Below, piece by piece: positions 36,106 to 43,413 of a stretch of DNA of 64,000 nucleotides. The position numbers and the translations under genes were made by a program. Under the pieces are notes generated by a model. That model saw only the letters and a list, made by a program, of their open reading frames with translations, was not told where the DNA came from and made no database searches. Numbering within the stretch: the first letter of the stretch is position 1; every line of letters begins with the position of its first letter. This stretch comes from Bog-473 sp963707835 (lineage in GTDB: Bacteria > Actinomycetota > Acidimicrobiia > Acidimicrobiales > RAAP-2): assembly GCA_963707835.1 (NCBI GenBank), contig CAVPRI010000001.1, positions 496,001-560,000 of the forward strand. Reading direction: 5' to 3'.

Positions 36106-36696
36106 GTGACCGCGGTCACGGACTCGAACCCGCGGGAGGGCGCCGCCCAGGGCACCCGAGCGCGGATCCTCGACGTGGCCCTCGACCTCTTCATCGAACA
36201 GGGCTACGACGGGAGCAGCCTGCGCGAGATCGCCGAGCGGCTCGGGGTGACCAAGGCTGCGCTCTACTACCACTTCGAGTCGAAGGACGACATCTTGATG
36301 GCGCTGCACATGCGGCTCCACGACTTCGGCCGCGAGGCGCTCATGCGCATGGGGGACGAGCCGGTCAGCCTGGAGCTCTGGGGCGGGCTGCTCGACGAGA
36401 TCCTGGGCGAGATCATGGCCCAGCGGAAGATCTTCTTGATGCACGAGCGCAACCAGGCCGCGCTCGAGAAGCTGCACCGCTCCGAGCACGAGGCCGAGCA
36501 CGAGGACATCCAGAACCAGTTCCGCAAGGTGCTGAACGACACCAGGCTCCCGCAGGCCCATCGGGTCAAGATGGCGGCCGCGGTGGGAGTGGTGTTCTCG
36601 AGTCTCTTCCTCTCGGGCGACGCCTTCGTGGACGTCCCCGACGACGAGCTCGGCGGGCAGCTGCGCGAGCTCGTCCACACCGTGCTCGGCGCCTGA
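36106..36696 (+). CDS. TetR-family transcriptional regulator
   Basis: 196 residues from GTG 36106, after GGTGAGGAG. The TetR helix-turn-helix is at residues 15-60: RILDVALDLFIEQGYDGSSL, then LREIAERLGVTKAALYYHF. The C-terminal ligand domain is helical. It faces the DrrAB operon across a 122-base gap holding two matching operator sites, so it most likely represses that exporter and itself until an inducing compound binds. Confidence 0.92.
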   Translation: MTAVTDSNPREGAAQGTRARILDVALDLFIEQGYDGSSLREIAERLGVTKAALYYHFESKDDILMALHMRLHDFGREALMRMGDEPVSLELWGGLLDEILGEIMAQRKIFLMHERNQAALEKLHRSEHEAEHEDIQNQFRKVLNDTRLPQAHRVKMAAAVGVVFSSLFLSGDAFVDVPDDELGGQLRELVHTVLGA

Positions 36697-36723
36697 AGAC
36701 GCGTCGTTGGATACGCTCGTGCC

Positions 36724-37527
36724 GTGACCGACATCTCGCCGGGCGATCCGGGCCCGGGCGAACACATCCACCCGTACACACTGGCCATCGACGTGGGCGG
36801 GACGGGGCTCAAGGCCAACGTGCTCGGCGCGACGGGGACGGTGGTGGCGGACCGAGTGAAGATCCCCACGACGTACCCCATGCCGCCCGACCTGCTGGTG
36901 CAGAAGCTCACCGGGTTGGCCAGCAAGCTTCCCGAAGCCGACCGGGTCTCGTGCGGATTCCCGGGCATGGTGCGTTCCGGCCGGGTGCTCAGCGCGCCGC
37001 ACTTCGTGACCACCAAGGGTCCGGGTAGCCCGATCGACTCTGGACTCCTGCAGGCGTGGTCAGGTTTCGATCTGGCCTCCGCCCTGGGGGAGTCGATCGG
37101 CAAGCCGTGCCGCGTGGCGAACGACGCCGACGTGCAGGGAGCGGCGGTGGTGGAGGGCAAGGGATTCGAGGCGGTCGTCACGCTCGGTACCGGCTTCGGC
37201 ACGGCGTTCTTCATTGACGGGCGGCTCCTGCCGCACCAGGAGTTCGCGGACGTCGAGTTCCGCAAGGGCGAGACCTTCAACCAGCAGCTCGGCGAGCCGG
37301 TGCGCAAGAAGGTCGGCGACAAGCGGTGGAACAAGCGCGTGCAGAAGGCCATCGCCTACCTCGACGCGCTGACCTTCTTCGACCACCTCTTCATCGGTGG
37401 CGGGAACGCACCGCGGATCAACCGTCGCGACCTGGGCGAGGTGCTCGAGCGGATCACCGTGGTGGACAACACGGCGGGGATCCTGGGCGGGATCAAGCTC
37501 TGGGAAGGCGAGCACATCGCCGTCTGA
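36724..37527 (+). CDS. ROK-family kinase, polyphosphate-glucokinase-like
   Basis: 267 residues from GTG 36724. The ATP/phosphate motif LAIDVGGTGLKANVL is near residue 20, GFPGMVRSGRVLSAPHF near 78, the sugar-binding catalytic ANDADVQGAAVVEGKG near 131 and the GTGFGTAFFIDG loop near 150. The zinc motif CxCGxxGC of many ROK repressors is absent, and the short size and RKKVGDKRWNK insertion resemble actinobacterial polyphosphate glucokinases. It would phosphorylate glucose with polyphosphate or ATP. The sugar specificity is inferred. It follows tetR by 27 bases but has no functional link visible. Confidence 0.82.
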   Translation: MTDISPGDPGPGEHIHPYTLAIDVGGTGLKANVLGATGTVVADRVKIPTTYPMPPDLLVQKLTGLASKLPEADRVSCGFPGMVRSGRVLSAPHFVTTKGPGSPIDSGLLQAWSGFDLASALGESIGKPCRVANDADVQGAAVVEGKGFEAVVTLGTGFGTAFFIDGRLLPHQEFADVEFRKGETFNQQLGEPVRKKVGDKRWNKRVQKAIAYLDALTFFDHLFIGGGNAPRINRRDLGEVLERITVVDNTAGILGGIKLWEGEHIAV

Positions 37528-37562
37528 GCCCCGGCGGTTCGATCTGAGCCTCCGGCTGTACC

Positions 37563-37994
37563 ATGTGCTTTGTGTCGATAGAGCCGATCGATTCCTTCGG
37601 ATCGGGCGATGGCTCCTACGACCTGAGCATGGCCGTGGCCCAGCTCGCGGCGAACTCGGGCGACCTGCGGGTCATGCTCAAATTGCTCGTCGGGCAGCTT
37701 GCCGGTGCGCTCGGCGACCGCCTGGTGGTCGAGCGGGCGGGTCGCTTTCGCAAGTCCGACGAGATCAAGTCGGTGCGGGTGACGTTGGGTGAGGATGCCC
37801 TCGACGCCGTGGTCGAGGGGCCGAACGTGTGCTGCACCGTGAGCCACAGCTCCGGGGGCATACGGATACGGAGCGAACAGGTCGGGATGGACGAGTGGCT
37901 GACCCGGTTGCTCGGCGCACTGCAGGCCGAGGCGGCCCACAGCGAAGAGGCCCGCCAGGCTCTCGAACGGATCGTGATCGGAGGCTCGACGTGA
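37563..37994 (+). CDS. Hypothetical protein, first gene of the YbjQ-like cassette
   Basis: 143 residues from ATG 37563 (GTG 37572 is an alternative; neither has a clear ribosome site). It looks soluble and alpha/beta, with an N-terminal helical region (LSMAVAQLAANSGDLRVMLK) and a middle beta region ending in CCTVSHSSGGIRIRSEQ. No known motif is recognised. Its TGA overlaps the GTG of the next gene (GTGA at 37991), and the following three genes are YbjQ-like, so it probably belongs to the same functional unit. Confidence 0.7.
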   Translation: MCFVSIEPIDSFGSGDGSYDLSMAVAQLAANSGDLRVMLKLLVGQLAGALGDRLVVERAGRFRKSDEIKSVRVTLGEDALDAVVEGPNVCCTVSHSSGGIRIRSEQVGMDEWLTRLLGALQAEAAHSEEARQALERIVIGGST

Positions 37995-38821
37995 GCGATG
38001 ACGGGGACGACACGTCAGCGGACCGGGCGCCCTCGCCCGAGGGGCTTCCGAAGGATGCCGCCCACCGGCTCGAGGAGCTCGAGCACGGCCTCTTCACCTC
38101 GGACCTGTCGGTGAACGAGTTCCTCTTGGTGAAAGAGGCGGGGTTCCACCCCCTTGGTTTCGTAATGGGATCGTCGATCTACCACATCGGGATCCAGACC
38201 CGGCGGTGGGGCGAGAGCCAGGAGCTCACGAAGCTGACCGAGGCCATGTACACGGCGCGTGAGCTGGCCATGACCCGCATGGAGGAGGAGGCACACGAGC
38301 TCGGTGCCGACGGCGTGGTCGGCGTGCGGCTCGACGTGAACTACTACGAGTGGGGCAACGACGCTGCCGAGTTCATCGCCTTCGGCACGGCGGTCAAGGC
38401 CGAGGACGGGACCTCGTACCGCAACGTCCTGGGGAAGCCCTTCACCTCCGATCTCTCGGGTCAGGACTTCTGGACCCTGATGCAGACGGGCCACGTGCCC
38501 CAGGGACTCGTCATGGGCACCTGCGTGTTCCACATTGCGCACCGCAAGTTCACGCAGGCCCTCGGGTCCATGGGCCAGAACGTGGAGCTGCCCAACTTCA
38601 CCCAGGCGCTCTACGAAGCGCGTGAGTTGGCCATGACGCGGATGCAGGACGAAGCCGGCCGACTCGAGTCGAGCGGGATCGTCGGTGTGCGGCTCGAGGA
38701 GAAGTCGCACCAGTGGGGTTCGCACACGATCGAGTTCCTGGCGTTGGGCACGGCGGTCACCAAACGCAGCGGCGACGTCACGTTGCCCAAGCCGACCACG
38801 ATCATCTCCCTCGACAACTGA
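37991..38821 (+). CDS. Tandem YbjQ/UPF0145-like protein A
   Basis: 276 residues from GTG 37991. Two copies of a ~110-residue unit are visible. Each has TSDLSxxxF, then GFVMGSSIYHI or GLVMGTCVFHI, a helix with ARELAMTRMxxEA, GVVGVRL or GIVGVRL, and a final FGTAV or LGTAV strand. This is the pattern of the YbjQ/heavy-metal-binding fold, which makes pentamers in other bacteria. No cysteine or histidine cluster is conserved between the repeats, so metal binding is doubtful. The gene is part of a coupled cassette with two paralogues downstream. Confidence 0.78.
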   Translation: MSDDGDDTSADRAPSPEGLPKDAAHRLEELEHGLFTSDLSVNEFLLVKEAGFHPLGFVMGSSIYHIGIQTRRWGESQELTKLTEAMYTARELAMTRMEEEAHELGADGVVGVRLDVNYYEWGNDAAEFIAFGTAVKAEDGTSYRNVLGKPFTSDLSGQDFWTLMQTGHVPQGLVMGTCVFHIAHRKFTQALGSMGQNVELPNFTQALYEARELAMTRMQDEAGRLESSGIVGVRLEEKSHQWGSHTIEFLALGTAVTKRSGDVTLPKPTTIISLDN

Positions 38822-38834
38822 GCGCGGTGGCGTC

Positions 38835-39731
38835 GTGACCGGACCCGGTAGCGACCTTCCCGAGGCAGCCGTTCGCCGCCTGGAGTCGACTGGGTTCTCG
38901 TCGGGGCTCACCGTCCCGGACTTCGCCGCCTGCCTCGATCTCGGCCTGCAGCCGGTGGCACTCGTGCAGGGTTTCTGCGTCATGCAGTGGGGCTGGTACG
39001 GAGCCGGGTTCGGTTTCTCGCGCGGCATGAACCCCTATGCCGATCTCGACCGCAGCGCCTATCAGGAGTCCTACCGCTGCCCGCACGGGTACGTCTCGAC
39101 CGAGCACCGGACGTGGGGCCAGAACTTCGAGCAGCCGTGGGTCGAGGCGGCTTGGGCCAGCGGGTACGGCTCGGCGTTCGGGAGGATGATCGAGGAGGCG
39201 CAGGCGCACGCGGCCCACGGCGTGGTGGGCGTGGTCGACCGCGTCACGCAGGTGGCGGAGTCGAACACCACGGAGTTCCACTTCCTCGGGACGGCGGTGC
39301 ACATCGACGGGTTCGAGCCTCCGCCAGGCGCCGTGCCGTGGAGCACCACGCTGGCCGGCCAGCGGCTGACCAAGTCCGTCGAAGCGGGGTACATGCCCGT
39401 AGCGGTCGTGGCGTCGATGGCGTCCGTGCGGGTGTGGGCGTACTGCATGACCGAGTACCTCATGGAAGGGAACGTGGCCTGGGGCGGTCCCGCCGTCCAG
39501 ACGGTGGACCAGGTGACCCGGGCCCACATGGCCGTCCGCCAGCTCGCCCGCAAGCGGGTGCGGGCCCAGCTGGGTGGGGACGCCATGCACGCAGCCACGA
39601 TCGACGTCGTCACCAGGGAGATCGGCCAGGGGGACGAGGTCATGGACTGCACGCTGCGGGGAAACCGGGTCCGCCGCTTCAAGGACTTCGACGACGTCCC
39701 GCCGCCACGCCCCACGGTGCGGCTCGGGTGA
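38835..39731 (+). CDS. Tandem YbjQ-like protein B (diverged)
   Basis: 298 residues from GTG 38835. It is a more diverged paralogue of the preceding protein. Two units can be traced by GLTVPDFAACLDLGLQPVAL and LTKSVEAGYMPVAVVASM, the AHGVVGVVDRVTQ strand and FLGTAVHIDGF. The first unit carries an aromatic and cysteine-rich insertion (YRCPHGYVSTEHRTWGQNF near residue 76). The stop overlaps the next start (GTGA at 39728). The function is unknown. Confidence 0.68.
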   Translation: MTGPGSDLPEAAVRRLESTGFSSGLTVPDFAACLDLGLQPVALVQGFCVMQWGWYGAGFGFSRGMNPYADLDRSAYQESYRCPHGYVSTEHRTWGQNFEQPWVEAAWASGYGSAFGRMIEEAQAHAAHGVVGVVDRVTQVAESNTTEFHFLGTAVHIDGFEPPPGAVPWSTTLAGQRLTKSVEAGYMPVAVVASMASVRVWAYCMTEYLMEGNVAWGGPAVQTVDQVTRAHMAVRQLARKRVRAQLGGDAMHAATIDVVTREIGQGDEVMDCTLRGNRVRRFKDFDDVPPPRPTVRLG

Positions 39732-40591
39732 GCGACCCGAAGGCCGAGCTCCTGCGCGGGGCCCAGGCCCTGGCTGCTCCGCCACCGTCCGAGCCCGGCC
39801 GTGGCATCACCTCCGACCTGACGGTGGACGGGGCGTTGCTGCTCCATGCCGCGGGCTGGGAGCCACTCGATCTCGTCTGCGGGGTGGGTGTGGTCTCGGT
39901 CCCGCCGGGAACGTGGAGCTCGCCCTCGAGCATGCTGAACATGGGGTCGTCGACCGCGCTGGGTTCCGAGGCTTGCAACGCCGCGCTGGAGGTGGCCGCG
40001 CAGGCGTTGCGCGACGAGTGCGTGCGAGTCAAGGGGCACGGGGTCGTCGGCGTCAGGTTCGACCTCGACGTGCAGCCGCGCCACATCGAGGTCGATCTCG
40101 TCGGCACCGCCGTGCGCCCGGTGTCGGGCGAGGATCCACGGGGCGCCGCCGCAGCACGGGCGCTCCCCTTCGTCTCCGATCTGTCCGCTCGCGACCTCAC
40201 GCTGCTGCTCCGGGCCGGGTGGTTCCCGCTCGACCTCGTCTTCGGAGCCAGCTTCGTCTATGCGGCCCGACGCGGCGCCGGCGCGGCGATCCGGCAGTCG
40301 TCCCAGAACGTCGAGCTGACGAACTACACCGAGGCGATGTACTCCGCGCGCGAGCAGGCCATGGAGCGGATGCAGCGGCTCGCCCTCGGGGTGCAGGCCC
40401 AGGGCGTGGTCGAGGTCAAGATCAAGGAAGGCCCGGTGGCGTTCGCCCGGCACGTGATCTGCTTCATGGCCTGGGGCACGGCCGTCCGCCTCGTTGCGGA
40501 CAAGCACCAGTCGCTCCGGCCCGAGGTGGTGCTGCCGCTCGACGACGCGGTCGTCACGTTCGCGGCCCAGAGCCTGCGCGGGGGTGCGTGA
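39728..40591 (+). CDS. Tandem YbjQ-like protein C
   Basis: 287 residues from GTG 39728, overlapping the previous stop. Two YbjQ-like units: the first has ITSDLTVDGALLLHAAGWEP, HGVVGVRFDLDV and VGTAVRP; the second has FVSDLSARDLTLLLRAGWFP, SQNVELTNYTEAMYSAREQA and WGTAVRLV. The block SQNVELTNYTEAMYSARE is nearly the same as in protein A, showing recent common origin. It is the last gene of the cassette. No export signal is seen. Confidence 0.75.
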   Translation: MSDPKAELLRGAQALAAPPPSEPGRGITSDLTVDGALLLHAAGWEPLDLVCGVGVVSVPPGTWSSPSSMLNMGSSTALGSEACNAALEVAAQALRDECVRVKGHGVVGVRFDLDVQPRHIEVDLVGTAVRPVSGEDPRGAAAARALPFVSDLSARDLTLLLRAGWFPLDLVFGASFVYAARRGAGAAIRQSSQNVELTNYTEAMYSAREQAMERMQRLALGVQAQGVVEVKIKEGPVAFARHVICFMAWGTAVRLVADKHQSLRPEVVLPLDDAVVTFAAQSLRGGA

Positions 40592-40720
40592 AGCCCAGCT
40601 GGCCGTTCCGAGTGGCTGGGCTGAATCGTCACGTGGGGATCACCGCGTCGGGTCGCCTGACCTGGGTATTCGGGCTCTCGTAGGCACGACGGCGGGTCCA
40701 CTACACTGGCTCCCTCACCA

Positions 40721-40794
40721 GCGCTCGTAGCTCAACGGACTAGAGCATCTGACTACGGATCAGAAGGTTGGGGGTTCGAATCCCTCCGAGCGCG
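40721..40794 (+). tRNA. tRNA-Arg (anticodon ACG)
   Basis: Cloverleaf: acceptor GCGCTCG pairs with CGAGCGC (40787-40793). The D arm is AGCTCAACGGACTAGAGC, the anticodon stem TCTGA/TCAGA has loop CTACGGA (anticodon ACG), and the T arm contains GGTTCGAATCC. Discriminator G is followed by CA, with no full encoded CCA. The integrase gene begins 100 bases downstream, so the 3' end of this gene is the likely integration target. Confidence 0.95.
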
Positions 40795-40796
40795 CA
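40768..40796 (+). other. Candidate attL core (3' half of tRNA-Arg)
   Basis: Tyrosine integrases of mobile elements usually recombine in the T-arm/3' end of a tRNA gene. The integrase lies next to this end and chromosomal genes lie on the other side, so the element should begin here. The matching attR copy is expected beyond the right edge and is not visible in the window. Confidence 0.5.
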
Positions 40797-40838
40797 GAAT
40801 AAGTCCAGCTAGAGGCACTAATAGCTGAAGTCGGTTGC

Positions 40839-40875
40839 TGGCAATCCCGTCGCGCTGGCAATCTGATTGGCAATC
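40839..40875. repeat. Three TGGCAATC repeats, candidate integrase arm sites
   Basis: TGGCAATC occurs at 40839, 40856 and 40868, between the tRNA and the integrase start; the first two share GCTGGCAATC. Short repeats beside attL are typical arm-type binding sites for tyrosine integrases or Xis. They may also regulate the integrase promoter. Confidence 0.5.
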
Positions 40876-40896
40876 CACCCAGAAAGGGAGGTTGCC

Positions 40897-41927
40897 GTGG
40901 CAGGTCACCTTCAGGAGCGTGGTCCGAGGACGTGGCGCCTGAGCGTCTACGTCGGTCGGGATTCGCGAACGGGCAGGAAGCGGTACGCCCAGCGAACCGT
41001 CCATGGCACCAAGCGGGAGGCGGAGCGGGCGCTGGCCCGGCTGGTGACCGAGGTCGACGAGGGCCGTCACTCGGCCTCGGCGGCTGGCACATTTGGCAAT
41101 CTCCTCGACCGCTGGCTGGAGACCAAGGCGCAGTCGGTCGACCCGCGACGATCTCCAGCTATCGGTGGCTGACCGAGAAGTACATCCGGCCCGGGCTCGG
41201 CGGGCCCGGCTGGCGAACCTGAAGGCCGCCGACATCGACTCCTTCTACGTGCGGCTTGCGGCGAAGCCGGGAGAGCGAGGCAAGATGCTCTCGCCAAGAA
41301 CCATCCGGATGTGCCACGTGGTCATTCGCCAGGCCCTCGAACAAGGCCGGAAGTGGGGACTGATCACCCGCAACCCGGCCATCGATGCGAGCCCACCAAG
41401 GTCGCGCCACCACGAAATCCACCCGCCGTCGGTCGAACAGGTTCTCGACTCTGCTCGCTGCGGCAAAGGGGTACGACGAGGACTTCGCGACCTATCTGCG
41501 CGTGCTCGCCGCCACAGGCTGCCGGCGAAGCGAAGCGCTCGCATTTCGATGGAACGCCATCGACTGGAAGAAGTCCGAGCTGTTGATTGCGCACTCCCTG
41601 ACGATGGTCGAACTCAGTGGTTATCGAGAAGGACACGAAGACGCATCAGGGTCGTCGGCTCGAATATCGATAGCCGGGACCGTGAGAGGACTTAGAAGCG
41701 CACCGGCAAGATCGTGCTTGTAGAAAGAAGCAGCAATCTGCGACACCCACCATCGATGAGGCGGCGTTTGTCTTGTGCTCTCTGATGTTGAAAGGAAGCT
41801 CGCCATGGCGACCGGATGTTGCAACCAACCGGTTTGGCAGGCTACGTAAGGATGTCGGACTGAGCGACGTTCGTCTCCACGATCTTCGCCACTTTGTCGC
41901 GTCGCTATTGGCTGCGGAAGGCACCCC
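40897..41927 (+). pseudogene. int: Tyrosine integrase, 5' part (frameshifted, cut by IS)
   Basis: GTG 40897 follows an AAAGGGAGG ribosome site. The N-terminal arm-binding domain (WRLSVYVGRDSRTGRKRYAQ) is in the first frame. The core-binding domain (LSPRTIRMCHVVIRQALEQG) and catalytic domain (YLRVLAATGCRRSEALAFRW, containing the first catalytic Arg) follow in other frames. The His-x-x-Arg segment VRLHDLRHFVASLLAAEGTP ends at the IS border. At least four frame breaks lie between 41140 and 41720. The last catalytic residues are in the 3' fragment beyond the IS. It would integrate the element at tRNA-Arg, but it cannot work in this state. Confidence 0.88.
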
Positions 41928-41956
41928 TGACCGGACCCCGATTGTTGAGCCACTCG

Positions 41957-42816
41957 CTATGCGAGCTGTAGTTGCTGTCGGTGGAGCCAGGACTCGACGA
42001 ACTCGACCGGGGTGAGCCAGCCGTGCGCGCTGTGGGGCCTGTTCATGTTGTAGTCGATCCGCCAGTCCTCGGTGAGAACCTTGGCCTCGAGCAGGCTGTC
42101 GAACTGCTGGCCGTTGAGGTGCTCGTCGCGCATCCGGCCGTTGAAGCTCTCGATCCAAGCGTTCTGCCAGGGGCATCCGGGGTCGATGAAGACGGTGCCC
42201 GTGCCGTTGAACCTGCACCAGTCGGCGACCGCGTAGGCGATGAACTCGGGGCCGTGGTCGAAGCGCACGTAGGCCGGGGCACCGCGACCGTCGGCCAGGC
42301 GGTCGAGGCAGGCCACCACCCCGTCGGCGTCGATGGAGCGCTCGACGTCGGTGGCGAGGGCCTCGCGGGTGAACTCGTCGAGCACGTTCAAGAACTTGAG
42401 CATCCTTCCGTCGCTCGTCTGGTCGAACTGGAAGTCCATGGCCCAGACGCACGTTGGGCCTGATGGGGCAGAACGCCCCGACGTTCACTCCGATGCCCCG
42501 CAGCGGCTTCTTGCGCTTGCGATAGGGCACACGCAGGCCTTCTGCGATCCAGAGGCGGTGGATGCGCTTGTGATTGGCCCGCCAGCCGGCCTTTCTCGCC
42601 TCCACCGCCGCCCGGCGCCAGCCCCAGCGGGGACGGCGCCTGGAGAAGTCCCGCAGCCACGCTCGAAGGGCCAGCTCGTCGTCGCCGGGGACGCGGAGGT
42701 GCAAGGCGCTGGGTGGATCGGGGCTGGCCGACGACCCGGCAGGCCCGTCGCTCTGTCACCCCGAACTACTCCCGGAGGGCCATGACGGCCCGCCGGCGAG
42801 CGTCCGGGGTCAGAAG
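41957..42816 (-). pseudogene. IS3-family transposase orfB (DDE integrase), broken
   Basis: The product starts around LLTPDARRRAVMALRE and ends at the stop at 41957. The DDE catalytic domain is visible: MDFQFDQTSDGRMLKFLNVL, VRFDHGPEF and NAWIESFNGRMRDEHLN give the D, D and E. An in-frame TAG at 42766 interrupts the N-terminus (ALRE-stop-FGVTERRA), and frame breaks occur near 42700 and 42450. In an active IS it would be made with orfA by programmed frameshifting. This copy looks inactive unless the consensus is wrong. Confidence 0.85.
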
Positions 42817-43088
42817 TTTCCCCGGTTCAACTCCTTCAGCATGTCGATGTCGAGGGCCTGGTCGGCCACGATCTTCTTCAGGCGCTGGTTCTCCCGGCGC
42901 AGTTCCTTGAGCTCCTTGGCGTCGTCGGCCTTCATGCCGCCGTACTGGTTGCGCCAACGGTGCCAGGTCGACTCGGTGATCTCGAGGTGCCGAGCCACCT
43001 CGTCGATCGACTTGCCTTCGCCGAGGAGCTTCTCTCCTTCGGCCAGCTTCCGGATTACCTGCTCGGGCGTGTGCCGGCGTCGCTTCAT
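42810..43088 (-). CDS. IS3-family transposase orfA
   Basis: 92 residues from ATG 43088 (MKRRRHTPEQVIRKL). This is an HTH_Tnp_1 helix-turn-helix protein: ARHLEITESTWHRWRNQYGG carries the recognition helix, followed by a leucine-zipper-like heptad region (ELKELRRENQRLKKIVADQ). Its end overlaps orfB, as usual for IS3 elements. It binds the IS ends and limits transposition. It is intact, unlike orfB. Confidence 0.92.
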   Translation of the reverse strand: MKRRRHTPEQVIRKLAEGEKLLGEGKSIDEVARHLEITESTWHRWRNQYGGMKADDAKELKELRRENQRLKKIVADQALDIDMLKELNRGNF

Positions 43089-43166
43089 GGCTGTGCTGTC
43101 CTCCTTCCCCACATCATGGGGCTCGGACTCGCACAACAGGTGGATCAGCTCACGGGGACCCGGTCA

Positions 43167-43309
43167 CCCCGCCACCAACAATTTCAGCTCGTCTCGGGCA
43201 TCGAGACAAAGCCACGACCCTGAACATCTATCAACACGCCATGCCTCTCACCGACCAGCAGGCGGCGGAAGTGCTCGGTTCGTTGCTCAGTTCGACCAAG
43301 GGCGAATGA
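43167..43309 (+). pseudogene. int: Tyrosine integrase, 3' part
   Basis: The segment after the IS reads TISARLGHRDKATTLNIYQH from 43178, then AMPLTDQQAAEVLGSLL, to the TGA at 43307. It contains the catalytic His/Lys-type box LGH and the nucleophile Tyr in NIYQHA. It completes the catalytic domain of the integrase interrupted at 41927 and has no start of its own. Confidence 0.9.
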
Positions 43310-43413
43310 TGGAGTGGAGCTTCGGGTTATGAGCCCTTCCCTGACCGTCAAGGGCCTCCCAGCCGATTCTCCGCCTCCTCCGTTTTCCACGCTAAACAGG
43401 TCTCTTGACTGTC

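Larger units (their letters stand above)
41928..43166 (-). mobile_element. IS3-family (IS407-like) insertion sequence, 1239 bp
   Basis: The ends are inverted repeats: left TGACCGGACCCCG (41928) and right, read inward, TGACCGGGTCCCCG (to 43166). A 4-bp duplication CCCC flanks both sides (41924-41927 and 43167-43170), as expected for the IS407 group. It carries orfA and orfB on the minus strand. Deleting the IS plus one CCCC joins the integrase halves in frame, which fixes the borders. Confidence 0.92.

Noticed and set aside
37991..40591. Calling the YbjQ-like proteins heavy-metal-binding
   Set aside because: No conserved Cys or His set is shared between the six units; the family name alone does not support metal binding here.
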